A stretch of 64,000 bases of DNA from Bacteroidota bacterium (GTDB lineage: Bacteria; Bacteroidota; Bacteroidia; Chitinophagales; Chitinophagaceae), in NCBI GenBank assembly GCA_029573235.1, contig JAKQGX010000036.1, forward strand, positions 1 to 64,000, read 5' to 3'. The notes beneath the pieces are model-generated. The model was given only the letters and a program-made list of their open reading frames with translations, searched no databases and had not been told where the DNA came from. Of this stretch, positions 18,764 through 27,139 are shown one piece after another (position 1 is the stretch's first letter; each line of letters starts with the position of its first letter). The translations under genes were made by a program, and so were the position numbers.

Positions 18764-19300
18764 ATGTTAGAAACATTAATTTCTTCTAAAACTAGAATAA
18801 AGCTCCTGCTTCGTTTGTTTCTGAATCCGGGTATCTCTGCCTATCTACGTGGGTTGGCAGAAGATTTTGGAGAAAGTACCAATGCCGTAAGATTGGAGCT
18901 AAACAAGTTTGAAGAAGCCGGCTTACTAATTGCCGAATCACACGGAAATAAAAAATACTATCAAGCCAACAAAAACCATCCCCTCTTCAAAGACATCAAC
19001 AGTATTGTACTGAAATATGTAGGCATTGATCGAATCATAGAAATCATCATCAATCGATTGGGTAATTTGGAGATGCTTTTTCTTTCCGGAGATTATGCAG
19101 AAGGTAAAGATTCAGGCATCATTGACCTCATATTCGTAGGTGATATTGATAAAAAATATTTAATAAACATCATTGAAAAATCTGAAAAACTAATCGGAAA
19201 AAAACTACGGTATATCCATTATGAAAAGAAGGACTGGCTGAAGAGCAGCCAATACCTTCAATCTAAAGAACTCTTATTATGGGATAAAAACGGACTGTAA
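18764..19300 (+). CDS. Winged-helix regulator fused to a degenerate nucleotidyltransferase-like domain
   Basis: Residues 1-75 form an ArsR/MarR-like winged helix: S-S-K-T-R-I-K-L-L-L-R-L-F at the start, S-T-N-A-V-R-L-E-L-N-K-F-E-E-A-G-L-L as recognition helix, and K-K-Y-Y-Q-A-N-K in the wing. Residues 95-165 resemble a minimal nucleotidyltransferase core, L-S-G-D-Y-A-E-G-K-D-S-G-I-I-D-L-I-F-V-G. The usual G-S and D-x-D catalytic pair is altered (G-D, and only one Asp kept), so catalysis is doubtful. The gene is 2 bases from the preceding dehydrogenase and 2 bases from the UpxY-like gene. The combination suggests a DNA-binding sensor controlling the locus. The target site is unknown. Confidence is high for the domains and low for the role. 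Confidence 0.75.
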   Translation: MLETLISSKTRIKLLLRLFLNPGISAYLRGLAEDFGESTNAVRLELNKFEEAGLLIAESHGNKKYYQANKNHPLFKDINSIVLKYVGIDRIIEIIINRLGNLEMLFLSGDYAEGKDSGIIDLIFVGDIDKKYLINIIEKSEKLIGKKLRYIHYEKKDWLKSSQYLQSKELLLWDKNGL

Positions 19301-19302
19301 TT

Positions 19303-19794
19303 ATGCCTTGGTACGTGTTATATACCAAATCAAGAAATGAAAAGAAAGTAGCTCAATTGCTTTCCGAAAAACATTTTGAGGTGTACTGTCCCGTACAAGA
19401 AACTGTAAAGCAATGGAGCGACCGCAAGAAAAAAGTACAAGAGCCTATCTTTAAATCGTATATTTTTGTGCACCTCGAAAACTATGCTAAACAACAAGTT
19501 TCGGTATTAGAAACCAGAGGAGCTGTACGTTTCCTTTGGTGGGACAACAGTCCGGGTATCGTAAGGGATGATGAAATTCTGGCGATAAAAGATTTTTTGA
19601 ACGAATACAAAGGAGCATCCCTAACGGTAACTCTTCATAAAGGCGAAAGAGTGGATATAAAGGAAGGAATATTGAAAGACCAATCGGGAAAGGTTGTTGA
19701 AATTAGAGGAAACAAAGCCCTCTTGCATTTACAGTCTCTTGGATGGAATGTTGTAGCAGAAGTGCCGATACAAGCATTGAAGAAGCAATCATAA
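19303..19794 (+). CDS. UpxY-like NusG-family transcription antiterminator
   Basis: The 163-residue protein begins M-P-W-Y-V-L-Y-T-K-S-R-N-E-K-K-V, the N-terminal beta strand and helix of the NusG NGN domain. It continues with Y-C-P-V, P-I-F-K-S-Y-I-F-V and V-R-F-L-W-W. A C-terminal KOW domain is visible near residues 112-150 (V-D-I-K-E-G-I-L-K-D-Q-S-G-K-V-V). Length and form match the specialised NusG paralogues (UpxY, RfaH-like, LoaP-like) found in polysaccharide loci, not housekeeping NusG. These bind RNA polymerase at a leader element and prevent early termination in very long operons. A 48.6-kb one-strand gene array follows, which is where such a factor is needed. It directly follows the winged-helix gene. 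Confidence 0.88.
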   Translation: MPWYVLYTKSRNEKKVAQLLSEKHFEVYCPVQETVKQWSDRKKKVQEPIFKSYIFVHLENYAKQQVSVLETRGAVRFLWWDNSPGIVRDDEILAIKDFLNEYKGASLTVTLHKGERVDIKEGILKDQSGKVVEIRGNKALLHLQSLGWNVVAEVPIQALKKQS

Positions 19795-19876
19795 AAAACT
19801 CGATTCCATTTTTTCAATAATAACAGCATAATAAAAAAGTAGAATACCCCATATCCCAAAGTATATTTAATAAGTC

Positions 19877-20989
19877 ATGAATAAAGTAGCGTTAATTACC
19901 GGAATCACCGGACAAGATGGTGCCTATCTAGCACAATTACTGTTAGAAAAAGGGTACATCGTACATGGTATCAAAAGAAGAAGTTCCCTGTTTAACACGG
20001 ACAGAATTGACCATCTTTACGAAGACCCTCATGTAGATAACCGTCGTTTTATCCTTCACTATGGCGACCTGAACGATAGCACCAACTTGATTCGCATCGT
20101 ACAAGATGTACAACCCGATGAGATTTACAACTTAGGCGCTATGAGCCATGTAAAAGTGAGCTTTGACACACCGGAATATACCGCCAACGCCGATGGTATA
20201 GGCACCTTACGTTTGCTGGAAGCTATTCGCATTTTGCGCTTAGAGAAAAAGACAAAAATTTATCAAGCCTCAACGTCTGAATTGTACGGATTAGTACAAG
20301 AAGTGCCTCAATCAGAAAAGACACCGTTTTACCCTCGTTCTCCTTATGGTGTAGCGAAGCTATATGGTTTTTGGATTACCGTAAACTACCGCGAAGCTTA
20401 TAATATCTTTGCCTGCAATGGTATCCTCTTCAACCATGAAAGCCCTCTGCGTGGCGAAACCTTTGTAACTCGAAAAATTACTCGTGCCGTTGCACAAATG
20501 AGCCTTGGCCTTCAAGACAAACTCCACATCGGAAATCTGGATGCCAAAAGAGACTGGGGACATGCTAAAGACTACGTTGAAGCCATGTGGCGCATCCTTC
20601 AACAAGACGAGCCGGAAGATTATGTAATAGCTACGGGAGTTACAACCTCCGTACGTGATTTTATCAATATGGCTTTTGGCGAAGTAGGTGTTACCCTTGA
20701 GTGGACCGGTACCGGTGTAAATGAAAAAGGTATTGCCAAAACCAGTGCCATCCCCGATTTCATTCCTGTAGGAAAAGAATTGGTTTCAGTAGACCCGGCT
20801 TACTTCCGTCCTACCGAAGTGGATTTATTAATCGGCGACCCTACAAAAGCCAAACAAAAACTAGGATGGGAGCCCAAATATACCTTAGCTGAAATGGTGA
20901 GCGAGATGGTGCAAGCAGACGTTGAGGCATTCCGAAAAGAAAAAATGCTGAAAGACGCGGGTTATAATATTTTAAGACAATACGAATAA
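19877..20989 (+). CDS. gmd: GDP-mannose 4,6-dehydratase
   Basis: The 370-residue SDR enzyme has the NADP site [10 protein letters not shown] near residue 9, R-R-S-S-L-F-N-T near 35, S-T-S-E-L-Y-G near 131, and the catalytic Y-x3-K in S-P-Y-G-V-A-K near 155. N-H-E-S-P-x-R-G follows. All are diagnostic of Gmd. It converts GDP-mannose to GDP-4-keto-6-deoxymannose, the first step to GDP-L-fucose. The next gene (21013) completes the pathway after a 23-base gap. A 82-base gap separates it from the antiterminator gene. No GDP-mannose-making gene is in the window. Confidence 0.96.
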   Translation: MNKVALITGITGQDGAYLAQLLLEKGYIVHGIKRRSSLFNTDRIDHLYEDPHVDNRRFILHYGDLNDSTNLIRIVQDVQPDEIYNLGAMSHVKVSFDTPEYTANADGIGTLRLLEAIRILRLEKKTKIYQASTSELYGLVQEVPQSEKTPFYPRSPYGVAKLYGFWITVNYREAYNIFACNGILFNHESPLRGETFVTRKITRAVAQMSLGLQDKLHIGNLDAKRDWGHAKDYVEAMWRILQQDEPEDYVIATGVTTSVRDFINMAFGEVGVTLEWTGTGVNEKGIAKTSAIPDFIPVGKELVSVDPAYFRPTEVDLLIGDPTKAKQKLGWEPKYTLAEMVSEMVQADVEAFRKEKMLKDAGYNILRQYE

Positions 20990-21012
20990 TTAGGGAAACG
21001 AAGGAAAACAAC

Positions 21013-21954
21013 ATGCAACTAAACAGTAAAATATTCGTTGCGGGGCACCGTGGAATGGTGGGCAGTGCGATATATCGGAAATTGCAAGCACTCGGTTATT
21101 CAAATATACTGGTACGCACTTCTCAAGAATTAGATCTTCGAAACCAGGAAGCGGTACGTGCTTTTTTCGAAAAAGAACAACCGGAATATGTTTTTATGGC
21201 GGCGGCAAAAGTAGGAGGCATTTTGGCCAACAATACCTATCGTGCCGAGTTCTACTATGACAACAGTATGATTCAAAACAATGTGATTCATAATGCATAT
21301 CGATATGGGGTAAAGAAAATGCTTTTCTTAGGATCTTCCTGCATTTACCCCAAGAATGCTCCACAGCCGCTCAAAGAGGAATACTTATTGACGGGATTAT
21401 TGGAGCCTACCAATGAGCCTTATGCCATAGCCAAAATTTCCGGTATCAAAATGTGTGATGCCTATCGTAGCCAATACGGTTGCGACTTTATATCGGCGAT
21501 GCCTACTAATATGTATGGCCCGAATGATAACTACGACCTGCAAAACTCTCATGTATTACCGGCACTCATCCGAAAATTTCATGAGGCAAAACAGTCCGGA
21601 GCATCCGAAGTAGTAGTTTGGGGCTCCGGCACACCTCTTCGTGAATTTATGCATTCCGAAGATCTTGCCGATGCATGTTTGTTTTTAATGGAGCACTATT
21701 CCGAAGAGGGCCCTATTAACGTGGGTGTCGGAAACGATTTGTCAATAAAAGACCTAGCATTGTTGATACAAGAAATTGTAGGTTTTGAAGGAACCATTGT
21801 TTGGGACAGCACCAAGCCCGATGGTACCCCACGCAAGTTGATGGATGTTTCAAAAATCAACAACCTGGGGTGGAAGGCAAAAATATCCTTGAGAGAGGGT
21901 ATTTCGCAAGTATATCAATCCACCTTTTTAACGCCTGCTGCCAAAAACGCATAA
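21013..21954 (+). CDS. fcl: GDP-L-fucose synthase
   Basis: The 313-residue SDR has A-G-H-R-G-M-V-G-S-A-I at the N-terminus and A-A-K-V-G-G-I near 60. The segment L-G-S-S-C-I-Y-P-K near 104 and the catalytic Tyr/Lys in Y-A-I-A-K near 136 complete the GMER/Fcl signature. The enzyme epimerises C3 and C5 and reduces C4 of GDP-4-keto-6-deoxymannose, giving GDP-L-fucose. It follows gmd by 23 bases. A NodZ-like fucosyltransferase candidate at 36721 may use the product. Confidence 0.95.
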   Translation: MQLNSKIFVAGHRGMVGSAIYRKLQALGYSNILVRTSQELDLRNQEAVRAFFEKEQPEYVFMAAAKVGGILANNTYRAEFYYDNSMIQNNVIHNAYRYGVKKMLFLGSSCIYPKNAPQPLKEEYLLTGLLEPTNEPYAIAKISGIKMCDAYRSQYGCDFISAMPTNMYGPNDNYDLQNSHVLPALIRKFHEAKQSGASEVVVWGSGTPLREFMHSEDLADACLFLMEHYSEEGPINVGVGNDLSIKDLALLIQEIVGFEGTIVWDSTKPDGTPRKLMDVSKINNLGWKAKISLREGISQVYQSTFLTPAAKNA

Positions 21955-22043
21955 GCAAAACTTGCAAAAAACTCTATATTAAAGGAGTTGAAGCCACTCT
22001 CTTAATTCCCCAACAGAGCAATAAACAAACAAAATATAACTAC

Positions 22044-22868
22044 ATGAAAAGAAACGATACCCGTATAGTACTTGTCGCCGTTGCATTGGTGGCACTTCTA
22101 TTTCAATCTTGCGTTTCCAGTAAAAGGATTTCTTACTTCAATTATGTGAATGACTCGGCATCCTTCAAATTGCCCGATTCTTACACCTACGCCAATTTCG
22201 AAGACCCTAAAATTACATACAACGACATCTTGCAAGTTTCGGTTCAAACCATTGACCCGGCAGGGATGCGCGGCAACACAATGATTGGTACGCAAGAGTC
22301 GAACAACTATGCCGTACAAAGCGGTAATGCTGCATCGGTTACGACTCCCGGTTACATGGTAAACAGCGACGGGGAAATTGAGTTGCCTTTAGTTGGTAAG
22401 GTAAAAGTAGTAGGCATGACTACCAAAGAAGCCAAGAACCTGATATCTAAAAAAGCCGAAGTGTATTATAAAAACCCGGTGGTGAATGTGCGCTTTGCCA
22501 ACTTTGTCATTACCATGTTAGGCGATGTGGGTAGCCCGGGTCAGTACAATGTATCCAACGAACGTATTACCATTCTCGAAGCTATTTCATTGGCAGGAGA
22601 TATACCCGCAACAGGTAACAAAGAAAACATCATTGTAGGTCGTGATGAAAACGGACAGAAAAAATTTGTTCGGGTCAATTTAAACGCTCCCGATTTTTAT
22701 AATTCGCCCTATTATTTCCTCCGACAAAAAGATATTATATACGTGCCACCAACTACCGACAAGGCTATATCTTCGGATGCTCGTACTACCCGAGCTTTCA
22801 CCAACATTTCCTTTGCTACTACCTTAATCACGCTTAGCTTAACCTTATACAATTTATTAAGCAAATAA
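22044..22868 (+). CDS. wza: Wza-like polysaccharide export lipoprotein
   Basis: The start at 22044 opens a lipoprotein signal ending L-L-F-Q-S-C, giving 274 residues. A longer open frame reaches back into fcl but lacks any signal there. The protein has a Poly_export domain (Y-N-D-I-L-Q-V-S-V near 57) and a G-E-I-E-L-P-L-V-G-K-V near 110. The following SLBB-type segment contains L-G-D-V-G-S-P-G-Q-Y-N-V, then I-T-I-L-E-A-I-S-L-A-G. A C-terminal hydrophobic helix (F-A-T-T-L-I-T-L-S-L-T-L-Y) is where Wza forms its outer-membrane helical barrel or, in Bacteroidota, a short anchor. It exports polysaccharide together with the Wzc-like kinase 12 bases downstream. Confidence 0.9.
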   Translation: MKRNDTRIVLVAVALVALLFQSCVSSKRISYFNYVNDSASFKLPDSYTYANFEDPKITYNDILQVSVQTIDPAGMRGNTMIGTQESNNYAVQSGNAASVTTPGYMVNSDGEIELPLVGKVKVVGMTTKEAKNLISKKAEVYYKNPVVNVRFANFVITMLGDVGSPGQYNVSNERITILEAISLAGDIPATGNKENIIVGRDENGQKKFVRVNLNAPDFYNSPYYFLRQKDIIYVPPTTDKAISSDARTTRAFTNISFATTLITLSLTLYNLLSK

Positions 22869-22880
22869 TTTTCCAATAAA

Positions 22881-25286
22881 ATGAACGATCAAAACATAGA
22901 GCCGAAAGAGTCCAGTTCAGAGTTTAATTTACAAAAAATCATGGGGCTGCTTTTGCAGCACTGGCCGTGGTTGGTGGGCAGTGTCGTTATTGCGTTGATA
23001 CTCGCTAATATCAACCTGCGTTACCAAACACCATTGTACCATATTCGAGCAAAGCTCCTTATACAAGATGGCCGCAGCACCAGCGGTGTTTCCGAGGCCG
23101 ACTTCCTCAAAGACCTAGGGCTGGGTGGAAAAAGCAACGTGGACAATGAGGTAGAAATCTTTAAAAGCCGCCACCTGATGCAAGAAGTGGTAAAAGACCT
23201 GCAGTTGAACGTGCAGTACTTCACCCGTGGACGTTTCAAAAACTTAGAAGCTTACGAGCCCAAGCCTTTTACCTTCACCATTCTTCCGGCAAGCAAGGAT
23301 ACATTCTATGAAAAATATGCCGGTTATGAGTTGGGCATGATGAATGACTCTACCTACGTGCTATTTGATGGTACCAAATATTGGAAAGGCAAATGGGGTA
23401 CCGTATTAAATCTTGCCATTGGTAGGGTATTGGTGGATCGCAACAATACCATCGACTGGCCTAGTAAACAGAAATACTTAATTGTAGTATCCGATGTGGA
23501 TGCCATTGCCGGTAACTTCTTAGGAGCTTTGGATGTGAGCTTGCTCAGCAACAAAGTAAGCATGATTAACCTAGTGCTTACTGATGCCATACAACAACGT
23601 GGCGAAGTGGTGCTCAACAAACTGGTGGATGTATATATCAAAGCCAATGTAGATGATAAAAACCGTATTGCCGACAGTACTATGTCCTTTATTGACGAAC
23701 GTTTGAAGGTAGTGGGTGACGAGTTGCGCGGCGTTGAAAAGAACATCGAAGAATTTAAGCAAGCGCAAAACTTCAATAACATTGGTGCCGAGTCGCAGAT
23801 GTTGATGCAAAGCTCCAATAACTACCTCGACCAACTGACCGAAAAAGAAGTACAGCTAAACGTTGTTGAATCTATTGAAAAATATATTGTGGACAACAAC
23901 CGTCGTGTGATACCAGCTAACATGGCCATGCAAAATCCCACCTTCACCGGCTTGATAGATAAATACAACGCCCTGCAAATGGAGCGCGAAAGAGCCTTGA
24001 TGACCACCACCGAAAACAACCCACTTATCATCAGCATGAATAACCAATTGGACAACCTTCGTGCCGATGTGAAAAACAACTTGGCTTCTGCCAAAAACAA
24101 TATTCAGATTAGTATCAGCCAGCTTCGCAACAAAGCCGGCAATATCTCTGCTCAAATGCGAGCCGTACCGGCGAAAGAGCGTGTGTTTATTGACATTTCT
24201 CGCCAGCAAAACATCAAGCAAGAACTGTATTTATTCCTTTTGAAAAAACGAGAAGAATGTGCTATTACCAAATCGTCCACTATTGCCAATGCAAGAGTTA
24301 TAGACCAAGCACGCTCTGACGGATGGACCTTCTCTCCCAATCGCTCAAAAGCCTATATGAATGCTTTTTTGATTGGCTTGCTATTACCCATTATCGGTAT
24401 TTACCTCAAAGAACAACTCAACACCAAAGTATCGAAACGCTCTGATATCACCCTGCGCACTACCACTCCATTACTGGCAGAGATAGGACACAATTCGGAA
24501 GCTAAAAATATCTTAGTAGATGCGGGTAGTAAAAGTGTTATCTCCGAGCAATTCCGAAACCTACGTACCAACTTGCAGTTCCTATTACCTGATCCCTCAC
24601 AGAAAATCATCTTACTTACCTCAACTATGAGTGGGGAAGGGAAATCGTTTATTGCCTCCAACCTAGCTACCTCATTGGCCATCACTAATAAGAAAGTACT
24701 GTTGATGGAATTGGATCTTCGCAAGCCTAAGATCTCCAAAATGTTTAACCTCAACTCTCCACTGGGCTTCTCAAGCTACATCATCGGGCAATCCGAACTA
24801 AAAGATGCCATCGTGCCTTCTAAAGTGCATGATTCCCTATTCGTGATGCCTTCCGGCCCATTGCCACCTAATCCGGCTGAGTTGTTGATGATGGCTAAAA
24901 CCAAAGAGATGTTTGGTGTTTTGAGAAATCATTTTGACTATATCATCGTGGATACGGCACCGGTAGGGCTGGTAACCGATGCGCAAATAACGGGTGCAAA
25001 TGCGGATGCCACCATCTATGTGGTGCGCCAAGACTATACCTTCAAGCAACAAATAGAGTTGGTAAACGACATGTATAAAAACAAGAAATTACCATCTATG
25101 AGCATTGTTGTGAATGATGTGAAAGCCTCTAAATCAGCGTATGGCTATGGTTATGGCTATGGCTATGGTTATAGCTACGGCTATGGTTACGGCGATTATT
25201 CCAATGGATATTTTGATGGTAGCGACCACCAACGCAAAGGCTGGCGCCGAACTTTCCACAAGATTCGCAGAAAGATAGGCGTATAA
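22881..25286 (+). CDS. wzc: Wzc-like polysaccharide co-polymerase and tyrosine autokinase
   Basis: The 801-residue protein has a Wzz domain with a first membrane helix (W-P-W-L-V-G-S-V-V-I-A-L near residue 32), a long periplasmic coiled-coil part, and a second helix near 495-515 (A-F-L-I-G-L-L-L-P-I-I-G-I-Y). A cytoplasmic BY-kinase domain follows. It has Walker A S-G-E-G-K-S near 584, Walker A' L-L-M-E-L-D-L-R-K-P near 612 and Walker B Y-I-I-V-D-T-A-P near 690. The tail (about 753-778) is a nine-fold Tyr-Gly run, the autophosphorylation cluster of this family. The kinase cycles between phosphorylated and free forms to control chain length and export with Wza. It is followed by a strong hairpin before the next gene. 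Confidence 0.93.
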   Translation: MNDQNIEPKESSSEFNLQKIMGLLLQHWPWLVGSVVIALILANINLRYQTPLYHIRAKLLIQDGRSTSGVSEADFLKDLGLGGKSNVDNEVEIFKSRHLMQEVVKDLQLNVQYFTRGRFKNLEAYEPKPFTFTILPASKDTFYEKYAGYELGMMNDSTYVLFDGTKYWKGKWGTVLNLAIGRVLVDRNNTIDWPSKQKYLIVVSDVDAIAGNFLGALDVSLLSNKVSMINLVLTDAIQQRGEVVLNKLVDVYIKANVDDKNRIADSTMSFIDERLKVVGDELRGVEKNIEEFKQAQNFNNIGAESQMLMQSSNNYLDQLTEKEVQLNVVESIEKYIVDNNRRVIPANMAMQNPTFTGLIDKYNALQMERERALMTTTENNPLIISMNNQLDNLRADVKNNLASAKNNIQISISQLRNKAGNISAQMRAVPAKERVFIDISRQQNIKQELYLFLLKKREECAITKSSTIANARVIDQARSDGWTFSPNRSKAYMNAFLIGLLLPIIGIYLKEQLNTKVSKRSDITLRTTTPLLAEIGHNSEAKNILVDAGSKSVISEQFRNLRTNLQFLLPDPSQKIILLTSTMSGEGKSFIASNLATSLAITNKKVLLMELDLRKPKISKMFNLNSPLGFSSYIIGQSELKDAIVPSKVHDSLFVMPSGPLPPNPAELLMMAKTKEMFGVLRNHFDYIIVDTAPVGLVTDAQITGANADATIYVVRQDYTFKQQIELVNDMYKNKKLPSMSIVVNDVKASKSAYGYGYGYGYGYSYGYGYGDYSNGYFDGSDHQRKGWRRTFHKIRRKIGV
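25140..25193 (+). repeat. Nine imperfect TATGGC hexamers encoding the Tyr-Gly tail of Wzc
   Basis: Nine consecutive 6-base units of the form TAY-GGY (one unit TATAGC) encode Y-G repeated, with one Y-S. Because the unit is 6 bases, gain or loss of units would leave the reading frame intact but change the number of phosphorylatable tyrosines. Confidence 0.85.
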
Positions 25287-25323
25287 GTCCTTCCTAATTT
25301 ATTTTCGCAAACAAACTTTTGAA

Positions 25324-25346
25324 CACCACCTGCCAAGCAGGTGGTG
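25324..25346 (+). promoter_or_regulatory. Perfect 10-bp hairpin between wzc and asnB
   Basis: CACCACCTGC (25324-25333) pairs with GCAGGTGGTG (25337-25346) over a CAA loop. No T run follows (CTTATTGAC), so it is not a standard intrinsic terminator. It ends 11 bases before the asnB start and could act as a pause, processing or translation-control element, or as a partial terminator read through by the UpxY-like factor. Confidence 0.6.
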
Positions 25347-25357
25347 CTTATTGACAG

Positions 25358-27139
25358 ATGTGCCGTATCGCCGGAGTTTTTGACCCTCGCATTACCACCG
25401 AGCAGGTAATCGCCATGCGCGATGCCATGCACCGAGGTGGGCCGGATGGCAGTGGGTATTTCCAACACCCATCGCTTCCGCTGCATTTGGCGCATCGCCG
25501 TTTAGCCTTGATCGACTTATCGGCAGCGGGGCAACAGCCCATGCACCTTGCCGACCGGTACGTGGTAGTGTATAACGGCGAGTTGTATAATTTCCAAGAG
25601 CTGCGACAAGAGCTGCAAGCATTGGGGGCGGTCTTCCAAACCCATACCGATACCGAGGTTATCTTGCACGCCTTTCAAACCTGGGGTACAGATTGTTTTG
25701 AACGATTCAATGGTATGTATGCGTTGGCCATCTGGGACGAGCATCTGCAATGCTTAACCCTTGCCCGCGACCATGCCGGCATCAAGCCATTATACTACCA
25801 CCTTTCAGAAGAAAAAGGATTTCTTTTTGCTTCCGAAATACGAGCCTTCAAACAACTATACCCGCACTGGCCGGAGCATCCCGATTGGCAAGCAGCCTTT
25901 CTGATGTTTGGGCATCTGCCCGAACCCATCACGACGCTCAAAGACGTACAACCATTGGAGAAAGGTACCTGGCTACAAGTACAATTGCCTTCTTTGAAAA
26001 CCACTGCCGGCAAGCATTTTCAATGGACTTTTACGGGAAACATTACCGACCCGCAAGAAGCACAACAACGCTTGCGTACTACGATGGATGCCGCCGTGCA
26101 ACGACACCTCATCAGCGATGCCCCCATTGGCTTGTTTTTAAGCGGAGGTATCGACAGCAGCCTGCTCACGCTATTGGCGCAGCCACATATCGGTAAACAA
26201 TTAAAAACCCTTTCCATCACCTTTGATGATGCCACCCTCAACGAAGCCCCCTATCAACAAATAGTGGCAGCAAAAGCACAAGTGCATCATGAAAGTTTTC
26301 TTGTAACAGAAACACAATTTCAAGAACAGCTACCGGATATATTGGCGGCGATGGACCAACCCAGTACCGATGGTATCAATTCCTATTTTATTTCCCGATA
26401 TGCCCATCAATACGGACTTACGGCGGTGCTCAGCGGTATTGGTGCTGATGAATTATTTGGAGGATATCCTTCTTTCATTCGGGCAAAACGATTAGAAACA
26501 ATCCGTCGCATACCAGCCTTCTTGCCCGGATTAGCCGAATACATGAAGTCCGACAAATTGCGAAAATTGGGCTTCTTTGCCTATAAGGGCGTATTGGCTA
26601 CATATTTGTTTAATCGGGGTGCTTTTTCTCCGGCGCAAGCAGCGGCATTAATGGGGCGCCGTAAAAGCGATATGCTGCAACTCCTCGCTACCATACGCCT
26701 ACCACAACCGCAAGGTATATATGACCCGCGAGATAGGGCCAGCTGGTTGGAGACGAACCTATACATGCAAAACCAATTGCTGAAAGACAGCGATTATATG
26801 AGCATGTGGCACGGCTTAGAAATACGAGTACCTTTTTTAGATAAAGAAATCATTCAACTGGCAGCTGCCTTGTCGCCGGCGGTGAAGTACCATCCCACCA
26901 TTGGCAAGCATCTGCTCATAGATACCTATAAAGACCTATTGCCCGAAGCCGTTTGGAACCGCAAGAAAATGGGTTTCACTTTTCCGTTTTATAAATGGAT
27001 GGAACGCGTGCAGGCACCGAGCCTCGGAGGCGCCTATCCCGATATCCGCCGCCGCTATCAAGAGGGAACCCTTCATTGGAGCCGCTATTGGAATTACCTA
27101 TTATCACAAGACACCACCGCTATTCACTATGGCTCCTAA
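25358..27139 (+). CDS. asnB: AsnB-like glutamine-dependent amidotransferase (first copy)
   Basis: The 593-residue protein starts M-C-R-I-A-G-V-F, so Cys2 is the N-terminal nucleophile of a class II glutaminase domain (residues 2-190). This domain contains R-G-G-P-D-G-S-G and Y-N-G-E-L-Y-N-F. The synthetase domain carries the PP-loop S-G-G-I-D-S-S near residue 261 and S-G-I-G-A-D-E-L-F-G-G-Y near 365. The family makes asparagine, but copies inside polysaccharide loci often amidate sugar carboxyl groups. With a UDP-HexNAc 6-dehydrogenase in the locus, uronic-acid amidation is a reasonable inference. The window contains a second, different copy (37673). The base composition is visibly richer in GC than the genes upstream. 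It overlaps the next gene by 11 bases. Confidence 0.85.
   Translation: MCRIAGVFDPRITTEQVIAMRDAMHRGGPDGSGYFQHPSLPLHLAHRRLALIDLSAAGQQPMHLADRYVVVYNGELYNFQELRQELQALGAVFQTHTDTEVILHAFQTWGTDCFERFNGMYALAIWDEHLQCLTLARDHAGIKPLYYHLSEEKGFLFASEIRAFKQLYPHWPEHPDWQAAFLMFGHLPEPITTLKDVQPLEKGTWLQVQLPSLKTTAGKHFQWTFTGNITDPQEAQQRLRTTMDAAVQRHLISDAPIGLFLSGGIDSSLLTLLAQPHIGKQLKTLSITFDDATLNEAPYQQIVAAKAQVHHESFLVTETQFQEQLPDILAAMDQPSTDGINSYFISRYAHQYGLTAVLSGIGADELFGGYPSFIRAKRLETIRRIPAFLPGLAEYMKSDKLRKLGFFAYKGVLATYLFNRGAFSPAQAAALMGRRKSDMLQLLATIRLPQPQGIYDPRDRASWLETNLYMQNQLLKDSDYMSMWHGLEIRVPFLDKEIIQLAAALSPAVKYHPTIGKHLLIDTYKDLLPEAVWNRKKMGFTFPFYKWMERVQAPSLGGAYPDIRRRYQEGTLHWSRYWNYLLSQDTTAIHYGS

Noticed and set aside
21801-22043. 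N-terminal extension of wza reaching into fcl
   Set aside because: A proper lipoprotein signal starts at 22044. The extension overlaps fcl by 154 bases and has no protein-like pattern.
23354-23818. Antisense open frame of about 154 codons inside wzc
   Set aside because: It lies wholly within the well-supported wzc gene, has no conserved motif, and its Ser/Leu-rich composition is what the complement of a coding strand gives.
25140-25193. Repeat array as CRISPR
   Set aside because: The units are 6 bases without spacers, and encode the Tyr-Gly tail of Wzc in frame.
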